Shown: positions 44,978-56,502 of the stretch, piece by piece | Numbering within the stretch: the stretch's first letter is position 1 | Layout of the letters: each line of letters begins with the position of its first letter | Source: Mrakia gelida | Lineage: Eukaryota > Basidiomycota > Tremellomycetes > Cystofilobasidiales > Mrakiaceae | Assembly: GCA_024345305.1 (NCBI GenBank) | Contig: BRON01000010.1 | Span: 682,001-746,000, forward strand | Length of the DNA stretch: 64,000 nt | Direction of reading: 5' to 3' | Translations under genes and position numbers: made by a program | Notes under the pieces: generated by a model | The model's database searches: none | The model's input: only the letters and a program-made list of their open reading frames with translations | Told to the model about the DNA's origin: nothing

Positions 44978-46839
44978 ATGCATCGATCCGTAGTCTCGAG
45001 ATCGATAGTCCTCGGCCGAGTGCTTGGTCTTACATCAGCATCCTCTTTATCAACAGCAGCCCTCGCCCGTCCGTCATCCCTCCGCCGATGCGTCCTCTCA
45101 GCTCGTCCACTCTCCTCCTCGCCTTCTCTTTGGACCACCAAGGACGAGACTTCCCCGATCTCTCATAGTGAGTACGCGATTATAATCTATCTTCCCTCTC
45201 CCGTTCTGATCGAGCTTCCTTCTCTTCCACAGCCCCTACGCCGTCGATGTCTGCGCCGAAGGAAGGAGAAAGTGAGCTCGAACGCGAGCTCGAATCGGTC
45301 CCGCTCCCATCTTCTCTAGACTCTGGTAGGGCCCTATCATCTTCGCAGAGTCTCATTAACACGCATTTACTACGTAGCTAACCACTTTTGGTTTCTGCGA
45401 TCCTCAGTTGACCCTACATCAGAAGCCGTCGGATCTTCATCGATGGGCGACATCCTCGAGGAGATCGGTTCTGAAGTTCGAGGTAAGTCGTTGTTCTTCC
45501 CCGGGAGTATATGTGTGGACTCTGGCTGAACTCGCTCTTCTTTCCTTCCAGTTGAAACTCCTGAAGAAGTCGATCCGCCCGTCACGGAGGAAGGATCTGT
45601 CGCGTCCGGTTCGTTCGCGTCTTTCTCCTTTCGTTTCTTTTGACCCTTCGGCGCTTATAGTAACCACAAGCGTCTTAATATCAAACTCTTCAGAGCTACC
45701 GCTCGTCTCTCCCCAACCAGAAGCTGCTTCGTCGGAGACCTCAACGGCCGCGTCACGTTCGTTTCTTTTTCTTTTCTGTCTTCCTCTCCCCATCGTCCTC
45801 TGACGACTTTCGCTGGCTCGGCCCTCGTTTCAAACAGATCTTACGCCGCCTGTAAAGCTCAACTCAGGTCGAATGATCATCAACGTCGTGGATTTCGATC
45901 GGAAGGAGGCGATCAACGGGGAGAAGTACAACAGCAATCTTGTCGTGAGTCGAATCTCCCTCTCTTCCTCTCTTTCTCTTCTTCCGCGCTCGGCTCTGAT
46001 CACCCTCCCGCTCTCTTTTATCCTCCTGTCGCTTTCCTCAGGACTTCATCGCTGCTCCCCCTTCAACTGAGTACACCATCGTCGACCCGGAACCCGACGA
46101 CCTCGTTCCTCCCATCAACTACTTCGCTCTCTGGCCCCAAATAGACTCCAGCACCATGGCCAAATCCATCCTCACCGATCTCCTCGACAACCCTCCTCCC
46201 ATCCCTCCCCTTCCCGCTCACCTCCAAACCCCAGCCGTTCCAAAAAGTCGCGTCGACGACCTCGCGAGTCCTTCATCTTCATCTCCCTCCCCTCCTTCCC
46301 ACCCCCTCCTCCACCAAACCCTCAAATGGCTCACCACCACCGAAGTCCGCCGAAACCCCCACATCACCATCATGCACGAAAATATCTGTGCCGGTCACCC
46401 TCCGGACCACCCTTACTCCCTCATCTGGGATCGGTTCTCCTTCCTCTCCCTCCAACCCTTCTCGCCCGAGTACCTCATCCGATTCGACAACCTCGTCTGG
46501 GATAGACACGTCATTATCCTCACTGTTGATTCCATCTCTCTCATCCTCAAAGACGGAATGGACGAGGAGTACGTAGGACTGTGGACGCTCCCGCCAACGA
46601 TGGACAAGAGGTTTCATTTGACGGTGGTGAGGGATAGAAATGTTGCGACTGGGGCGCCTGCGGAGTTGTTGAGGAGGTTTAGGTTCTTGGAGGGGGTCAG
46701 GGAGGGACGGGTGGTGATCGGGGAGAAGGAGAGAAGGGGGATGGGGGCTTGGGCGAAGGTGAATTCGGTTTCGCTGGTGGGAGGGGAGGGTGGACCGTAT
46801 GAGGCTAAGGGGAAGTTTGCTGCTAGAGCGCATGATTAG
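44978..46839 (+). CDS. Putative mitochondrial protein of unknown function
   Basis: ATG at 44978 starts MHRSVVSRSIVLGRVLGLTS followed by SSLRRCVLSARPLSSSPSLW, an Arg/Ser-rich, acid-free leader typical of mitochondrial import, with a plausible cleavage site near RPLSSS. Several small exons follow, acidic and Pro-rich: PTPSMSAPKEGESELERELE, DPTSEAVGSSSMGDILEEIG, VETPEEVDPPVTEEG. Then comes a folded part: MIINVVDFDRKEAINGEKYN, VPPINYFALWPQIDS, LLHQTLKWLTTTEVRRNPHI, YLIRFDNLVWDRHVIILTVD and MDEEYVGLWTLPPTMDKRFH. The last exon is long and ends FAARAHD-stop at 46837-46839. About six introns. I do not recognise the domain. Confidence 0.65.
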
Positions 46840-47511
46840 CCTTTGAGTCTATACAAGGGCTGAACGTCCCTTTCTGAACGGAAAGGAGTGCGATTGCAGA
46901 GATGCGAATTGACTGGACGCGTCGTCGATTCCTTTCCTCGCTCACGCTGGACCTTGATTGAGAACCGATCTTCGGAAGCACGGCAAAAACTTTCTAAGGA
47001 GCTCATCATAAATAAGCTTCTCGAGCAACGTATTTCAAGACAGTGTTACGAAGATAGCGAGAGAGGAGAAAACGTCAAGAAAAAAAAGCAAAAGCAAACG
47101 AACGAAGAGAGAGAGGGACGAAGCGAAGGGAAGGGAAGGTAAAGCAAGAGAAGAGGAGAAGTAAAGTGAAAACAAGAGAGGTAGATTTCCGGTGGGGTGG
47201 GGGTCGTGAAGCGAAAGCAAAAGAAGAGAAGAAAGAGAAAGAACGAGGAGAGGTGAAGAGGGATGGCGCGACGAGAGGAAGCGGAGTGTTCGTCATTGTA
47301 GCTGGTGGTGGCGGTGGATGGTGGGAATTTGGTACAGACGAGAGATGTGTGAAGTAGAGTAGAGTGAGGTACAAGAAGCAAGAATGGTTGAAGAACAAGG
47401 GAAAAGAAACGAAACAAGACGAACAAAGAGAGAGGGAAGGGGTGTCGCGAAGAGGATGGAAAGCAATAGAGTAAGAGGCACGGTACGTAAGATAGAGTAA
47501 GTAGCACGCGT
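46840..47511. other. Convergent intergenic region, purine-rich
   Basis: About 670 nt of 3' flanks. The + strand is A/G-rich from 47030 to 47470. A long open frame on the minus strand here is low-complexity Ser/Leu/Phe and runs on from the 3' UTR of the WD40 gene; it is not supported as coding. Confidence 0.5.
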
Positions 47512-50500
47512 CTAAAGCTCGTCCTCGGACGGTCGGAACGTCAACACCTAAGAGAAGAAGCGAAGAAAGAAAAAGAAACGACGCGTCAGTTTCAACTTCC
47601 TCGCGACGCGAACGAGGAACGAAGCCGTTCGACAAACTCACCTCCATTACCGTCTTCCCCCCTCTCTTACAAAGCACCACACACTTATCATCCTTGAACG
47701 TCACCCTCCAAACAGCCTCGCAAGGCTTGCTCAGTTCGCGAATGAACGCTCCCGTCCTCAGATCCCAAAGCTTGACCCTCCCGTCGTTCCCTCCGCTGAC
47801 GATGAACCGATCGTCGAACTGGAGACAGGTGACCGAGTTGTCGTGGGCGCAGAGGCGATGAAGGCATTCGAAGGTGGAGAGGGAGAAGATGATGACTCGA
47901 CCGTCTGAGCCTCCGGTGACGAGGATGTCGTTGGTGAGTTGGAGTTGACCGACGAGGGAGGTGTGGCCTTGGAGGAGGGCGAGGCATTCACTGTGAGAGT
48001 GGGCGGGTGGGGAAGGGAGGTGGGTGGGGGGTGGGAAGGAGGGGAAACGAGAGCGTGAGTTCGAGAGGAGAAGCGAGCGAAAGGAAGGAAAGGGAAAATC
48101 GAACGAACCCAGTCTGAGCCGACCAAACCCTGACCGTTGAGTCCAACGAACCAGTCGCGACCCTCTCCCCATCGAACGCAACGGCGTAGATCTGATGGTA
48201 GTGACCTCGGAAGACCTGCAAGCACTCTCCCGTGTCGAGGTCCCAGAGCTGAGCAACGCCAAGACGAGGACAAAACCACAGTCAGCTCGCGTCCTTTCCT
48301 CCTCCCTCCTTCCCAAAACGAGACACGACGACTCGACTCACCCGACAAGTACAATCGTAACTCCCACTAACGACCTTGTTCCCCGCCACCTCGATACACC
48401 TCACCGAATGCTGATGTCCCGAAAGAAGATGAAGCAGCACTCCCTTCTCGATGTCCCAAACTCGAAGACTCGAGTCTCGCGATCCAGAAACGGCGATGGG
48501 CCGACCGTCGAGGACTTTGAGGCATCGGATGGTGGAGGTGTGGCCTCGGAGGATGTGTTTGCAGACCCTAGCAAAATCAAACGGCGAAGAAAAGGAAGCG
48601 AGGTCAGCGTTTCGAGTTGGAGCTTCGAACGAGTCGAGTCGAGTCAAGACGCGACGAAGGGAGGACGGAAAAAAAGTACGTACCCAGTCTCAGCATCCCA
48701 AACTCTTACATCCCTATCGCACCCTCCACTCACAATCACCGCACCCTCCTGACCCCACCCCTTCGCCGCCCCACACACATCGCTCTGAGGTTTCCTGAAC
48801 CTCCCTCCTCCTCCCGCTCCCCCTCCTCCTCCCAGTCCTCCTCCGAACCCTCCTGGTCCTCCGTGAGCTGCCGAGCTCGAGCCGAGGAAGGATCCCATCC
48901 CCGGTACGTCCGAGATGTTGGCGAACGTAGCTGGGAGGGAAGCGGTACTGGACATGGGGTTGGATCCTGCTGAGAGAACGGAGTTGAGGTGGGAGGGGTA
49001 GTTGTCGAACGTTGACGACGAGCCTGGGCCGACGGGGAGATGGTGGTGGTTGGAGGAGGGTGGAGCTGCTGAGGAGGAGAGAGCCGAGTAGTTGTTGTGG
49101 TTGTTGTTCCTCGATCCGCTAGCTCCGTTCGATCCGTCCCAAACGATCGCGTCCGTCGAACTCCTCCTGGTCGAAGCCTGGTAGAACGACGTCGAGTTCG
49201 GCTGCTGCTGTTGCTGATACTCGAAGTCCATCGAGTCGTCGAGGACGTCCTCGTCGGGAGGGGGAGCTTCCTTTCGCGTCCCTCCTGCCGTGACGAGGGT
49301 GAGGCACCAGACTCCCAGGTCGTGTCCGACGAGGGTTCGAAGAAACATGCCCGTCTCGGATTCGAAGACGTGGATCTTGCAGTTGGCCATTCCGATGACG
49401 ATGTGGTTGTCGTCTACGGCGAGGGAAGTGACGACTCCGTCGTCGGTGGAGGTGTGGGTGGAGAGGAGACGACCGCCTCGAAGCCAGTTGGACTCTGGAG
49501 GGGAAACGACAACAAACCAAAATGCGAGTCAGCGTCGCCCTCCCTCCCCCTCCCTCCTGAAGTCGTCAACGACCGAGCGTACCAGTAAGATAAGCCCTCT
49601 TGAAATGCCTCTTGTAGCTGAACCTCCCTTCATCCTCCTCCTGCTCCTGCTCCTCCTCTTCAGCACTAGCTCTCCTCTTCCCCTTCCCCTTTCCCTTCCC
49701 GTTATGCTGCTTCCAATCCTTCGACACTCCTCCGCCGTGATGCGACTCTCCTCTCGTCAAGGGCGAACTGACACTCCTCGTGTTGGCGCCGAACCCTCCG
49801 ACGATTCCAAGTCCGCGAGGAACAAGTCGTCTCCTGCTGCTGGAGGAGGAAGGTTGGGAGGACGCGAAGGGAACCGTCGAGAGGAACCCGAGAGGAGCGA
49901 TCCCTGGTGCTGAAGCGGAGGGTTGAGATGCTGTGAGATCGGTCATGGGATCGTCGTCGTCGTCTTCGGAGCGGTCCTCGTCGTCGTGGGAAGGGATGGA
50001 GGAGAACTGGGTGGGAGCGGAGGTGGGGAGGTTGGGAGGAAGAGGGTAGGTGAGGATCGATCCGCTCGCGAGGGGGAGGGAGGTGTTGGGGTTGGTAGGG
50101 TTGGGTCCTCTGCTGTTGGAGGATGAGGAAGAGGTAGAGGCGATAGTGGTGGTGGTGGTAGTGTTGAAGGTGACGTGGGCGGAAGCAGGAAGGAGACTAG
50201 AGAAATGGGATGGGGAAGTGGAGGAAAGTCCGGACTGCATCGTTGAGGCTGACCCGAGCGAGGAGCTCATCGAAGGGGACGATCCCGAGTTGGACGACGA
50301 AGCTGGTTGATGTTGAGGAGTTCCGAAGGTCATGTTGGTGCTGGCTGTAGCTGTGGGGATGCTGGGACCTCCGATTCCTGACGACGAGACGAACGAGGTA
50401 GCGTTGGGACTGTCGATGCCTCCTTGGGCAGGGATAGGGACGAACTCGCCTCCTCCTCCTCCTCCTTCGCTCGTCGTCGACGCCGAGGTCAAGACCAAAG

Positions 50501-51398
50501 GAGGAGCCTGAGCCTGATTCCCCAACACCATGCCACTCATCACTCCTCCTCCGAACCTATGCCTCGCACACATCTCCTTCCAAGTCCACTCGTCCTCGAG
50601 GAGCCGTCTCCAGAACTTGCTGACGCAGCTGGCTCTCGCGAGCGTCCTGGGCGAGTCGACGAACGAGAGAACGTGGAGGGAGATTTCGAGGGGGAGGTCG
50701 CGGAGGAAGTCTCGTTTGAGACGAGGTGAGATGTGGTGGGAGAGAAGGAGGAGTTCTGGAGTCTTGAGCAAAGGAAGGAGGGAGGTGAGGAGGGCGAGTC
50801 GAGCCGAGGGAGTGAGGTGGTTGAACGTCGTGAGGATGGACGAGATGGCGGATTCTTCTGGGAACGAGACAAGTTCGCGAAGGGAGGGAAGAGTCAGATG
50901 TATGCGTGTATGCGCTTGGAACGAGCAGAGAAAGAGTGAGAAGAGGCGATAGGAATGGTGCCTTTTGTCCGCTCACTCATCGCTCTCCTCCCTCCCCTCC
51001 CCTTCCCCTCCCCTCACGCTCTCCTCCGTGCTTCTTCTCTCGATCTGTTTGAACTCACCATTCCTTCCCTCTCCACCAAAGAAGCCAAATCCCAGCGACG
51101 GACCTCCTAGCTCACTTGGACGAGGACTAGGAGCTGGTGTAGGAGGGGAAACGGCCATGCTGACGACCTTCCCACCTCCTCGCGGCTCTCCTCCCTCCTC
51201 CTCCCCTCCTCCCGTTGCTGCTTCTCCTGTAGCAAACGCTGCTGACGACGAAGACGAGGTTGTTGCGATAGGTGGAGGCGAGGAGTGGATGACCATGGGT
51301 TGATGTTGATGAAGTTGAGGAGGGATCAGGGCTGGAGGAGTGTTTGGGGGAGCAGGGAAGGGAGGGGAGGAGGACGAAGAGGGTCCAGCGGTCGACAT
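47512..51398 (-). CDS. CDC4: Cdc4-type F-box/WD40 protein, SCF ubiquitin-ligase substrate adaptor
   Basis: Recognises phosphorylated substrates and brings them to the SCF ligase. The minus-strand ATG at 51398 (MSTAGPSSSSSPP) is used; an in-frame upstream start region at 51503 is possible. A disordered leader precedes helix LLTSLLPLLKTPELLLLSHH and the F-box LRDLPLEISLHVLSFVDSPR ... CVSKFWRRLLEDEWTWKEMC (50700-50560). A long Ser-rich, QP-rich linker and a YKRHFKRAYLT segment follow, then WD repeats: GHDLGVWCL (49330); GGCDRDVRVWD; GHTSTIRCLK ... GSRDSSLRVWD; GHQHSVRCIE ... GSYDCTCR; GHYHQIYAVA ... GSLDSTVRVW; GHTSLVGQLQ ... GGSDGRVIIF; AHDNSVTCLQ ... GGNDGRVKLWD. Arginines at repeat ends fit a Cdc4-like phosphodegron pocket. 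A Gly-rich insertion of about 150 residues splits the first repeats. The last exon gives VLTFRPSEDEL-stop at 47512. CDC4/Pop1/Fbw7 is the best match; a MET30-like role is less likely. Confidence 0.85.
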
Positions 51399-51503
51399 GG
51401 CGAGAAAAGAAGAGAGAGCGCCGAGAAAGGAACGTTTCGTTTCCTCTTCGAGTCGGTCGGGGGGAGAGGAGACGGAGGGCCTAGGCGCAAGAAGAAAAGA
51501 CAA

Positions 51504-52121
51504 CGAGGTGATGGGAGGTGAGAGAGAAGAGTCGAGTCGAGGAGGGAGGGGATGGGTCGAGGCCCAGTCAACGGCGAAGGGGGTTTGGTTCGGACCTTCC
51601 CTTCTTTTTTTCTTCTCGCCCTGTCTAGCTCGCTTTTTATTGCTCGGAAGGGAGAGTTCGGAGTCTGTTCACCTCCGTCTTCCGCAAATTTGACACCGAG
51701 ACATCTTTTCCTGGCTTTCCCTGCCTGCGAAAGAGGCGAGAAGGACGCGATCGCGTCGAGTCGAGGGCTCCCGCTCGTCCCCCCTCCGTCCCTCCCTTGT
51801 CTCGCTCACTCTTCCCTTCTTCGAGGAGATGGAGGAGATGGAGCACCGATGGCATGTGAGAGAGATTTGTTGAAGGTTTGGAGTATTCGGAGGCCGAGTG
51901 TTTTCGCGAGGAGGTCGCAGAAAAGAGAAGAGCGCCATGAGTTCGTAAACTCGATCTCGACTCGACGCGATCTCGACCAGCTCGTGATTTTCTTCCTTCC
52001 GTCAAAACGAAGAGCAAAGGGAGAACATGAAACGCATCGCAAAAGATAAGAAGCACTCGTAAAGATCGTGAACGGAAACAACGACGACAAACCGAGAACG
52101 AACCCCAGCGAAAGAAACTCA
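51504..52121. other. Intergenic region between two minus-strand genes
   Basis: About 620 nt holding the presumed promoter of the CDC4-like gene and the 3' flank of the next gene. A CTTTTTATTGC stretch lies at about 51631-51642. No gene is seen; open frames here are shadows. Confidence 0.4.
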
Positions 52122-53801
52122 TCACTTCATCCCTGCCACCCCGTCGACCACCCCCTCCAACCTCCCCACCCTCGTCCTGAACCCTTCCCTCGTCTCTCCC
52201 AGCACCTCCGCCATCAGCTCCGCCAGCCTCCTCAGCCGTCCAGGCTTCGCTCCCAGCCTTGGTATCAGAACATAGGACTCCTTGAAGAGCGAGAGCATCC
52301 GCGTGTCGCGAGCGAAAGCGTAGGTTGGTAGAGGTTCGGTTCCCTCGACTGGTGAGGAGGAGGAGGAGGTGAGGGTGGAGGGTAAGGGAGGAGAGGTGAG
52401 AAGGAGGTGGTGGAGGGAGAGGAGAAGGAGGTCTGCTGTGGCGTTGGCGATGCTGGGATGAGGGAGGGGAACGGAACGAGAGAAGGGTCAGCGCGAAGAC
52501 GAGGAAAAACGAAAAAAGTCGAGTTGGGCACTCACTAGTCTTCCACAGTAGCAATCCCATCCACTCCTCTCAGCTCTTTGGTCATGAACTTCCGCACAAG
52601 CTCTCCCGCGAGAGCAACAGGTTTCGAAGGCGGTCCAGCTCGAAGCGCGACGGTGAGGTCGGCGACGGATTTGTGGATGAAGGCGTCTCCTTCGGACATG
52701 AGGAGGACTTGGAGGTAGGAGGAGATGACTACACACAACACGCGAAAAAAGGAGGATCAGTCAAACCCTCGGTTTCGAACGGAGGAAAGGAACGAAAGCG
52801 AAGTGAGAGAGAAACGACGCGTCAAACCAAACTGGACTCACGATTCGTCTGCTGCGTCTCCAACCCAAAATCAATCCCCGCCTTCAGATTCACCCTCAGA
52901 CTCTTCAGCACCCCCTTCTCCTCCTGGCTAGGTTCCTTCGAATCGTCGAGCGTGTTGACCCAGCGCGAAAGAGCTCCGATGATCACGATGGTCGTTTCGC
53001 TCCATTTCTCGCCGCAACGCATGGCGTAGACCTGACACAGACGAGCATGGAGACAAGGATCGGAGGGTACAGGTTAGCTGGGTGTGAATTAGAGGAGAGT
53101 GGTGGGAAGAGGGAAGGAGGGAGAGAGAAACGGACGAACGAGAGGGAAAGCTGAAACGGCTCCTCCTGGAGGCTTGGTGAGGAGGAGGCTGAAGTTTTGG
53201 TCTCTGATTTCCATCAGACGCATGATGTTGCGTTGGTCGATGGCTCTGTGGAAGGAGAGCGTGTCAGAGTAGCTTCTGAAGGAGAAAAGAGGGGTGGTAA
53301 GGACGAACTCGAAGACGTCGTGAGCTTGATAGACTGAGGAGGGAAGAAGGGCGGGAAAGGTAGTCAGCTCGAGCTCGTCTCTACATACCATCATGGAGTT
53401 GGAGCAGACGACTCACTCTTGCCCTTCCCACCCACCGCCTTCTTCCCTCCCGACCCTCTCCCTAGACTCGCTCCTCCATCCTTGATAGCCTGGAAGATGG
53501 ACGTCTTCCTCGCCGGTTCAGCTCCTTGATCCCTCCCGGGCGACTGTTGTATGGATCCACCGAGAGCTGCTTCGAGAGCCATGACCTTCCGCTGATCGTC
53601 ACGCTGCTTCTCGAACTCCCATATCGCGAGTTGAGCTGCTTCTGTGTCGAGGAGGGTTGATGAAGGGAGCGGGTCGAGGAGGAGAGGGGAGGAGGGAAGC
53701 GGTGAAAGGGAGTGGGAGGGAGTTCGATGATGCGAAGAAGAGGAGGATGCCATGTCGGATGCTGCTTTGATGGAATCGATGAGGGACGAGTTGTTGACCA
53801 T
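52122..53801 (-). CDS. Conserved-looking helical protein of unknown function
   Basis: Minus-strand ATG at 53801 (MVNNSSLIDSIKAASDMASS). The first exon has a Ser-rich segment and a helical AAQLAIWEFEKQRDDQRKVM. After introns come VYQAHDVFEFVLTTPLFSFR, SLLLTKPPGGAVSAFPL, YAMRCGEKWSETTIVIIGAL, WVNTLDDSKEPSQEEKGVLK, RVNLKAGIDFGLETQQTN, AFIHKSVADLTVALRAGPPS, LVRKFMTKELRGVDGIATVE, and a C-terminal LSLFKESYVLIPRLGAKPGR, ending VDGVAGMK-stop at 52122. About six introns. The regular amphipathic helices suggest an all-alpha scaffold. I cannot name the family or compartment; no signal peptide or membrane segment is evident. Confidence 0.65.
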
Positions 53802-54182
53802 TCCCTGCAGAGGGAGAGAAGAGTCTCTGGACGAGAGAAGGGAAGGGTGGTGGACGTTGAAGGCGAGCCGAGAGGAAGGAAGCGAGATCGAGGTGAGCTC
53901 GAGACCAGACGCAGTGACGAGTGGCTCCGGTCTCGTCTGCCGAGATTCCGAGGCGAGAAAAATGGCAGTTATGTTGAAAGAAGATTATGGCGAGGCAGAT
54001 TTCGGTCAAGACGTTTTCAAAAATCTGTCAAAGAAGGATTGCGTGAGCTCTGAATCCGACGAACCTCTTTGAGCTCAACGACTCCGCCCTTCCCTCGTTG
54101 CTTTGACCCATCACAACCTCCTTCCTTCCCTTTCCCTCTTTGCTCCTTTCTACATCTTCCAGATCACCTTCTCCCTCCTCGT

Positions 54183-56197
54183 ATGGACCTCAAAGCGAGA
54201 ATCGCCGCTTTCGAGTCTGGAACTCCCCTCGCTCCTCCCGAATCGCCAACGTCACCTCCTCGTCCGTCACCTTCCTCCCTCGAAGAGATCACTCGTACGA
54301 GCATAGAAGCAGCTCGTAGGAGAGCGGGAAGCTCAGCGTCAGCTTCTTCGTCGAACGGAGGATCAGCTGGGTGGGGGGATGCTCCTGTAGGGCTGGGTTT
54401 AGGTCAGATCAAGCCGTCAGCGGTGAGGAGGATACCGAGCAGTGGGTCGAGCGTCGGCGGACGAGCTCCTCCTCCTCCTCCTCAGGTCACCCTCAACGGA
54501 GGCAGGGAAGGAGATATACCTCTCACAAGGACCTCACCCAAGGTCACCTCCTCATCCATCATCTCGCTCTACCCTTCTTCCCCTTCGTCGCCCCTCCAAC
54601 CTCCTCGAACGAGCTCCTCCTCCCATGCTCCCTCCATTCGACCCATCGAACCATCCCGGTCCCCTTCCCCATCAAACTCCTTCGCCACCACCACCTCCAA
54701 CGGTAGACCACCCATCACCTCCTCCAACTCGACCTCCAACGTTCCGTTGAGCGACTTCTCAGCTCGGCTTCGTCCGTCAGCTCTCAGATCCAACAACTCC
54801 TCCTCAACCACCTCCCTCCCAAACGTCAACTCCTCCTCCTCTTCCTCCTCTTCGACACCCTCCTCGAACCCATCTCTCCTCCGCAAACCACCACCACCAC
54901 CAGCTCCTCAAAACCTAGGTCTCCCCATGCCAAAATCTCCTCCTCCTCCTCCACCTACGACTCCCAAACCTCACCGCTCCCAGTCAGCTCGAGGACCCAC
55001 CTTGTCCCTCCAAACCGCGACGCCAGAAGGTTCCCCAGATCCGAACTCGGACATGATCACCTTCTCACCCATCAATCATCCCTCACGAGCAGGCTCAGGT
55101 AGATCAGGAGCAGCAGGTCCCTCGCCCATCAGGCGATCCACCATCCCTCTCTCCTCCCCTTCCTCCTCCTCACGCGCACTCCCACCTCCCCTGCCCTCCC
55201 GACCAACCCAATCCAACGCCCTCAACCCCTCCCCTTCAAAACATCGTCCAACTCTCTCCACCTCCTCCTTCCAATCCGTCGAGCTCGAAGGCTCCGAGAA
55301 CGAGAAGGAGGAGGACGACTCTTCGTCCTTAGCAACTCCCATCGCGTCCAGAGGTCCTTCTTTCTCCTCCCCCATCTCGACTCCCAACCTCAGTCGGACC
55401 TCATCGACTTCATCGATGAAACCTCCTCCGTTACCACAGAGGAAACCTACCCTCCCTCCATCAGCAGAGCAACAACCCTCCTCGCCGATCACTTACGCTC
55501 CTCGAGTTCGTCGCGTCCCACCTCCACCTCCTTCCCAACCACCACTCATCCTCTCCGCTCGCCCACCACCACAAAACTTCTCATCACGAGGTCCACCCTC
55601 CCTCCCTCCCAAACCATCCAACCTCCTCTCCTCAGCAGCTCAACCCACCCAAGCCTCCCTCGCGCGCTACAACTCCCTCTTCACCAAACTCGTTGCGCTC
55701 AGGAGAGTAGCTGCTATGCAAGCGCTCATGGCTGCGCCTTCCACTGCGAGGGCACCTACGGAATCGAAACCGGGGTGGAAGAGGGCGAGTTTCGTTGCCA
55801 GTGGGGAGGCAGGAGAGGAGGAGAAGAAGGGGTTGGGAGGTGCAGGAGGAGGGGAGAGGCTAGAGGGAAAAGTGGTTAGGCTCGTATGGGAGAAGAGTAA
55901 GTTGAGTGCGGTGGTGTTGAAGGGAGTTTGGTGAGTTGCTTCTCTCTTCTCTCTTCGCGCGTGACGTTTCGGACCTCGAATTCGCTCGGACGCGTTCGAA
56001 AGAAACGAAGCTGATTTGCACTTGCTTTGGGTTTGTTGTTTTGTAGGGACCGCGTAGAGATTCCTCGAGGAGCAGGTAGTCTGGATCGAGAGGCGTTCGT
56101 GAAAGGGATGGGGGAGATCGATGAGGAGTTGAGGAGGGTGAGGTTGAGGAGTCGGGGTACTGGGAGCGTTGGGAGTGGGAGAAGTGGGAGGAGATGA
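54183..56197 (+). CDS. EH-domain, Ser/Pro-rich protein (Irs4/Tax4-like)
   Basis: ATG at 54183 begins MDLKARIAAFESGTPLAPPE. A long disordered central part has polyproline runs (APPPPPPQ, PPPPPPTTPKPHRSQSARGP, PPLPQRKPTLPPS) that could bind SH3 or profilin. The C-terminus reads ARYNSLFTKLVALRR, then LEGKVVRLVWEKSKLSAVVL, KGVW joined over an intron (about 55931-56046) to DRVEIPRGAGSLDREAFVKG and MGEIDEELRRVRL. This matches the second half of an EH domain (W-x-x-S-x-L ... G-x-L-D-x-x-x-F), as in yeast Irs4/Tax4, which recruit NPF-containing proteins and the phosphoinositide phosphatase Inp51. The spacing supports EH, although the first EF-hand-like loop is not obvious. The stop is at 56195-56197. 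Confidence 0.7.
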
Positions 56198-56502
56198 CGA
56201 TCTTGATTGATATAGTGAACTATCAGAGCAGGCGAGGGATGGTGAAAAGATACGTAGACGTGGGAAAGGATTGAGACGAAAGAGGACCAGGAGGCAGAGA
56301 GTGAGAGTTCTGTGATTCGACGCGTCGCTAGTCGGACGGCTCGTTTGTCACTCAAGAGAGCCTGAGCCCTTCCGTGGTAGACACAGCCCGTGGGACTCGA
56401 AAGATTAAGATAAGTTCTCATAGAGATATCATGTCGTAGTAGATCTCAAACCCGAACCCAGCCACCCTCCCTAGACTAATCCCTTCCGGCTCTCAACTCT
56501 CC
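56198..56502. other. Convergent intergenic region
   Basis: About 305 nt between converging stops, with one GACGCGTC palindrome (56319-56326). No gene is seen. Confidence 0.5.

Noticed and set aside
47046..47507. Long minus-strand open frame of Ser/Leu/Phe-rich sequence
   Set aside because: It lies downstream of the Cdc4-like stop codon and reflects pyrimidine-rich 3' UTR, not a protein.
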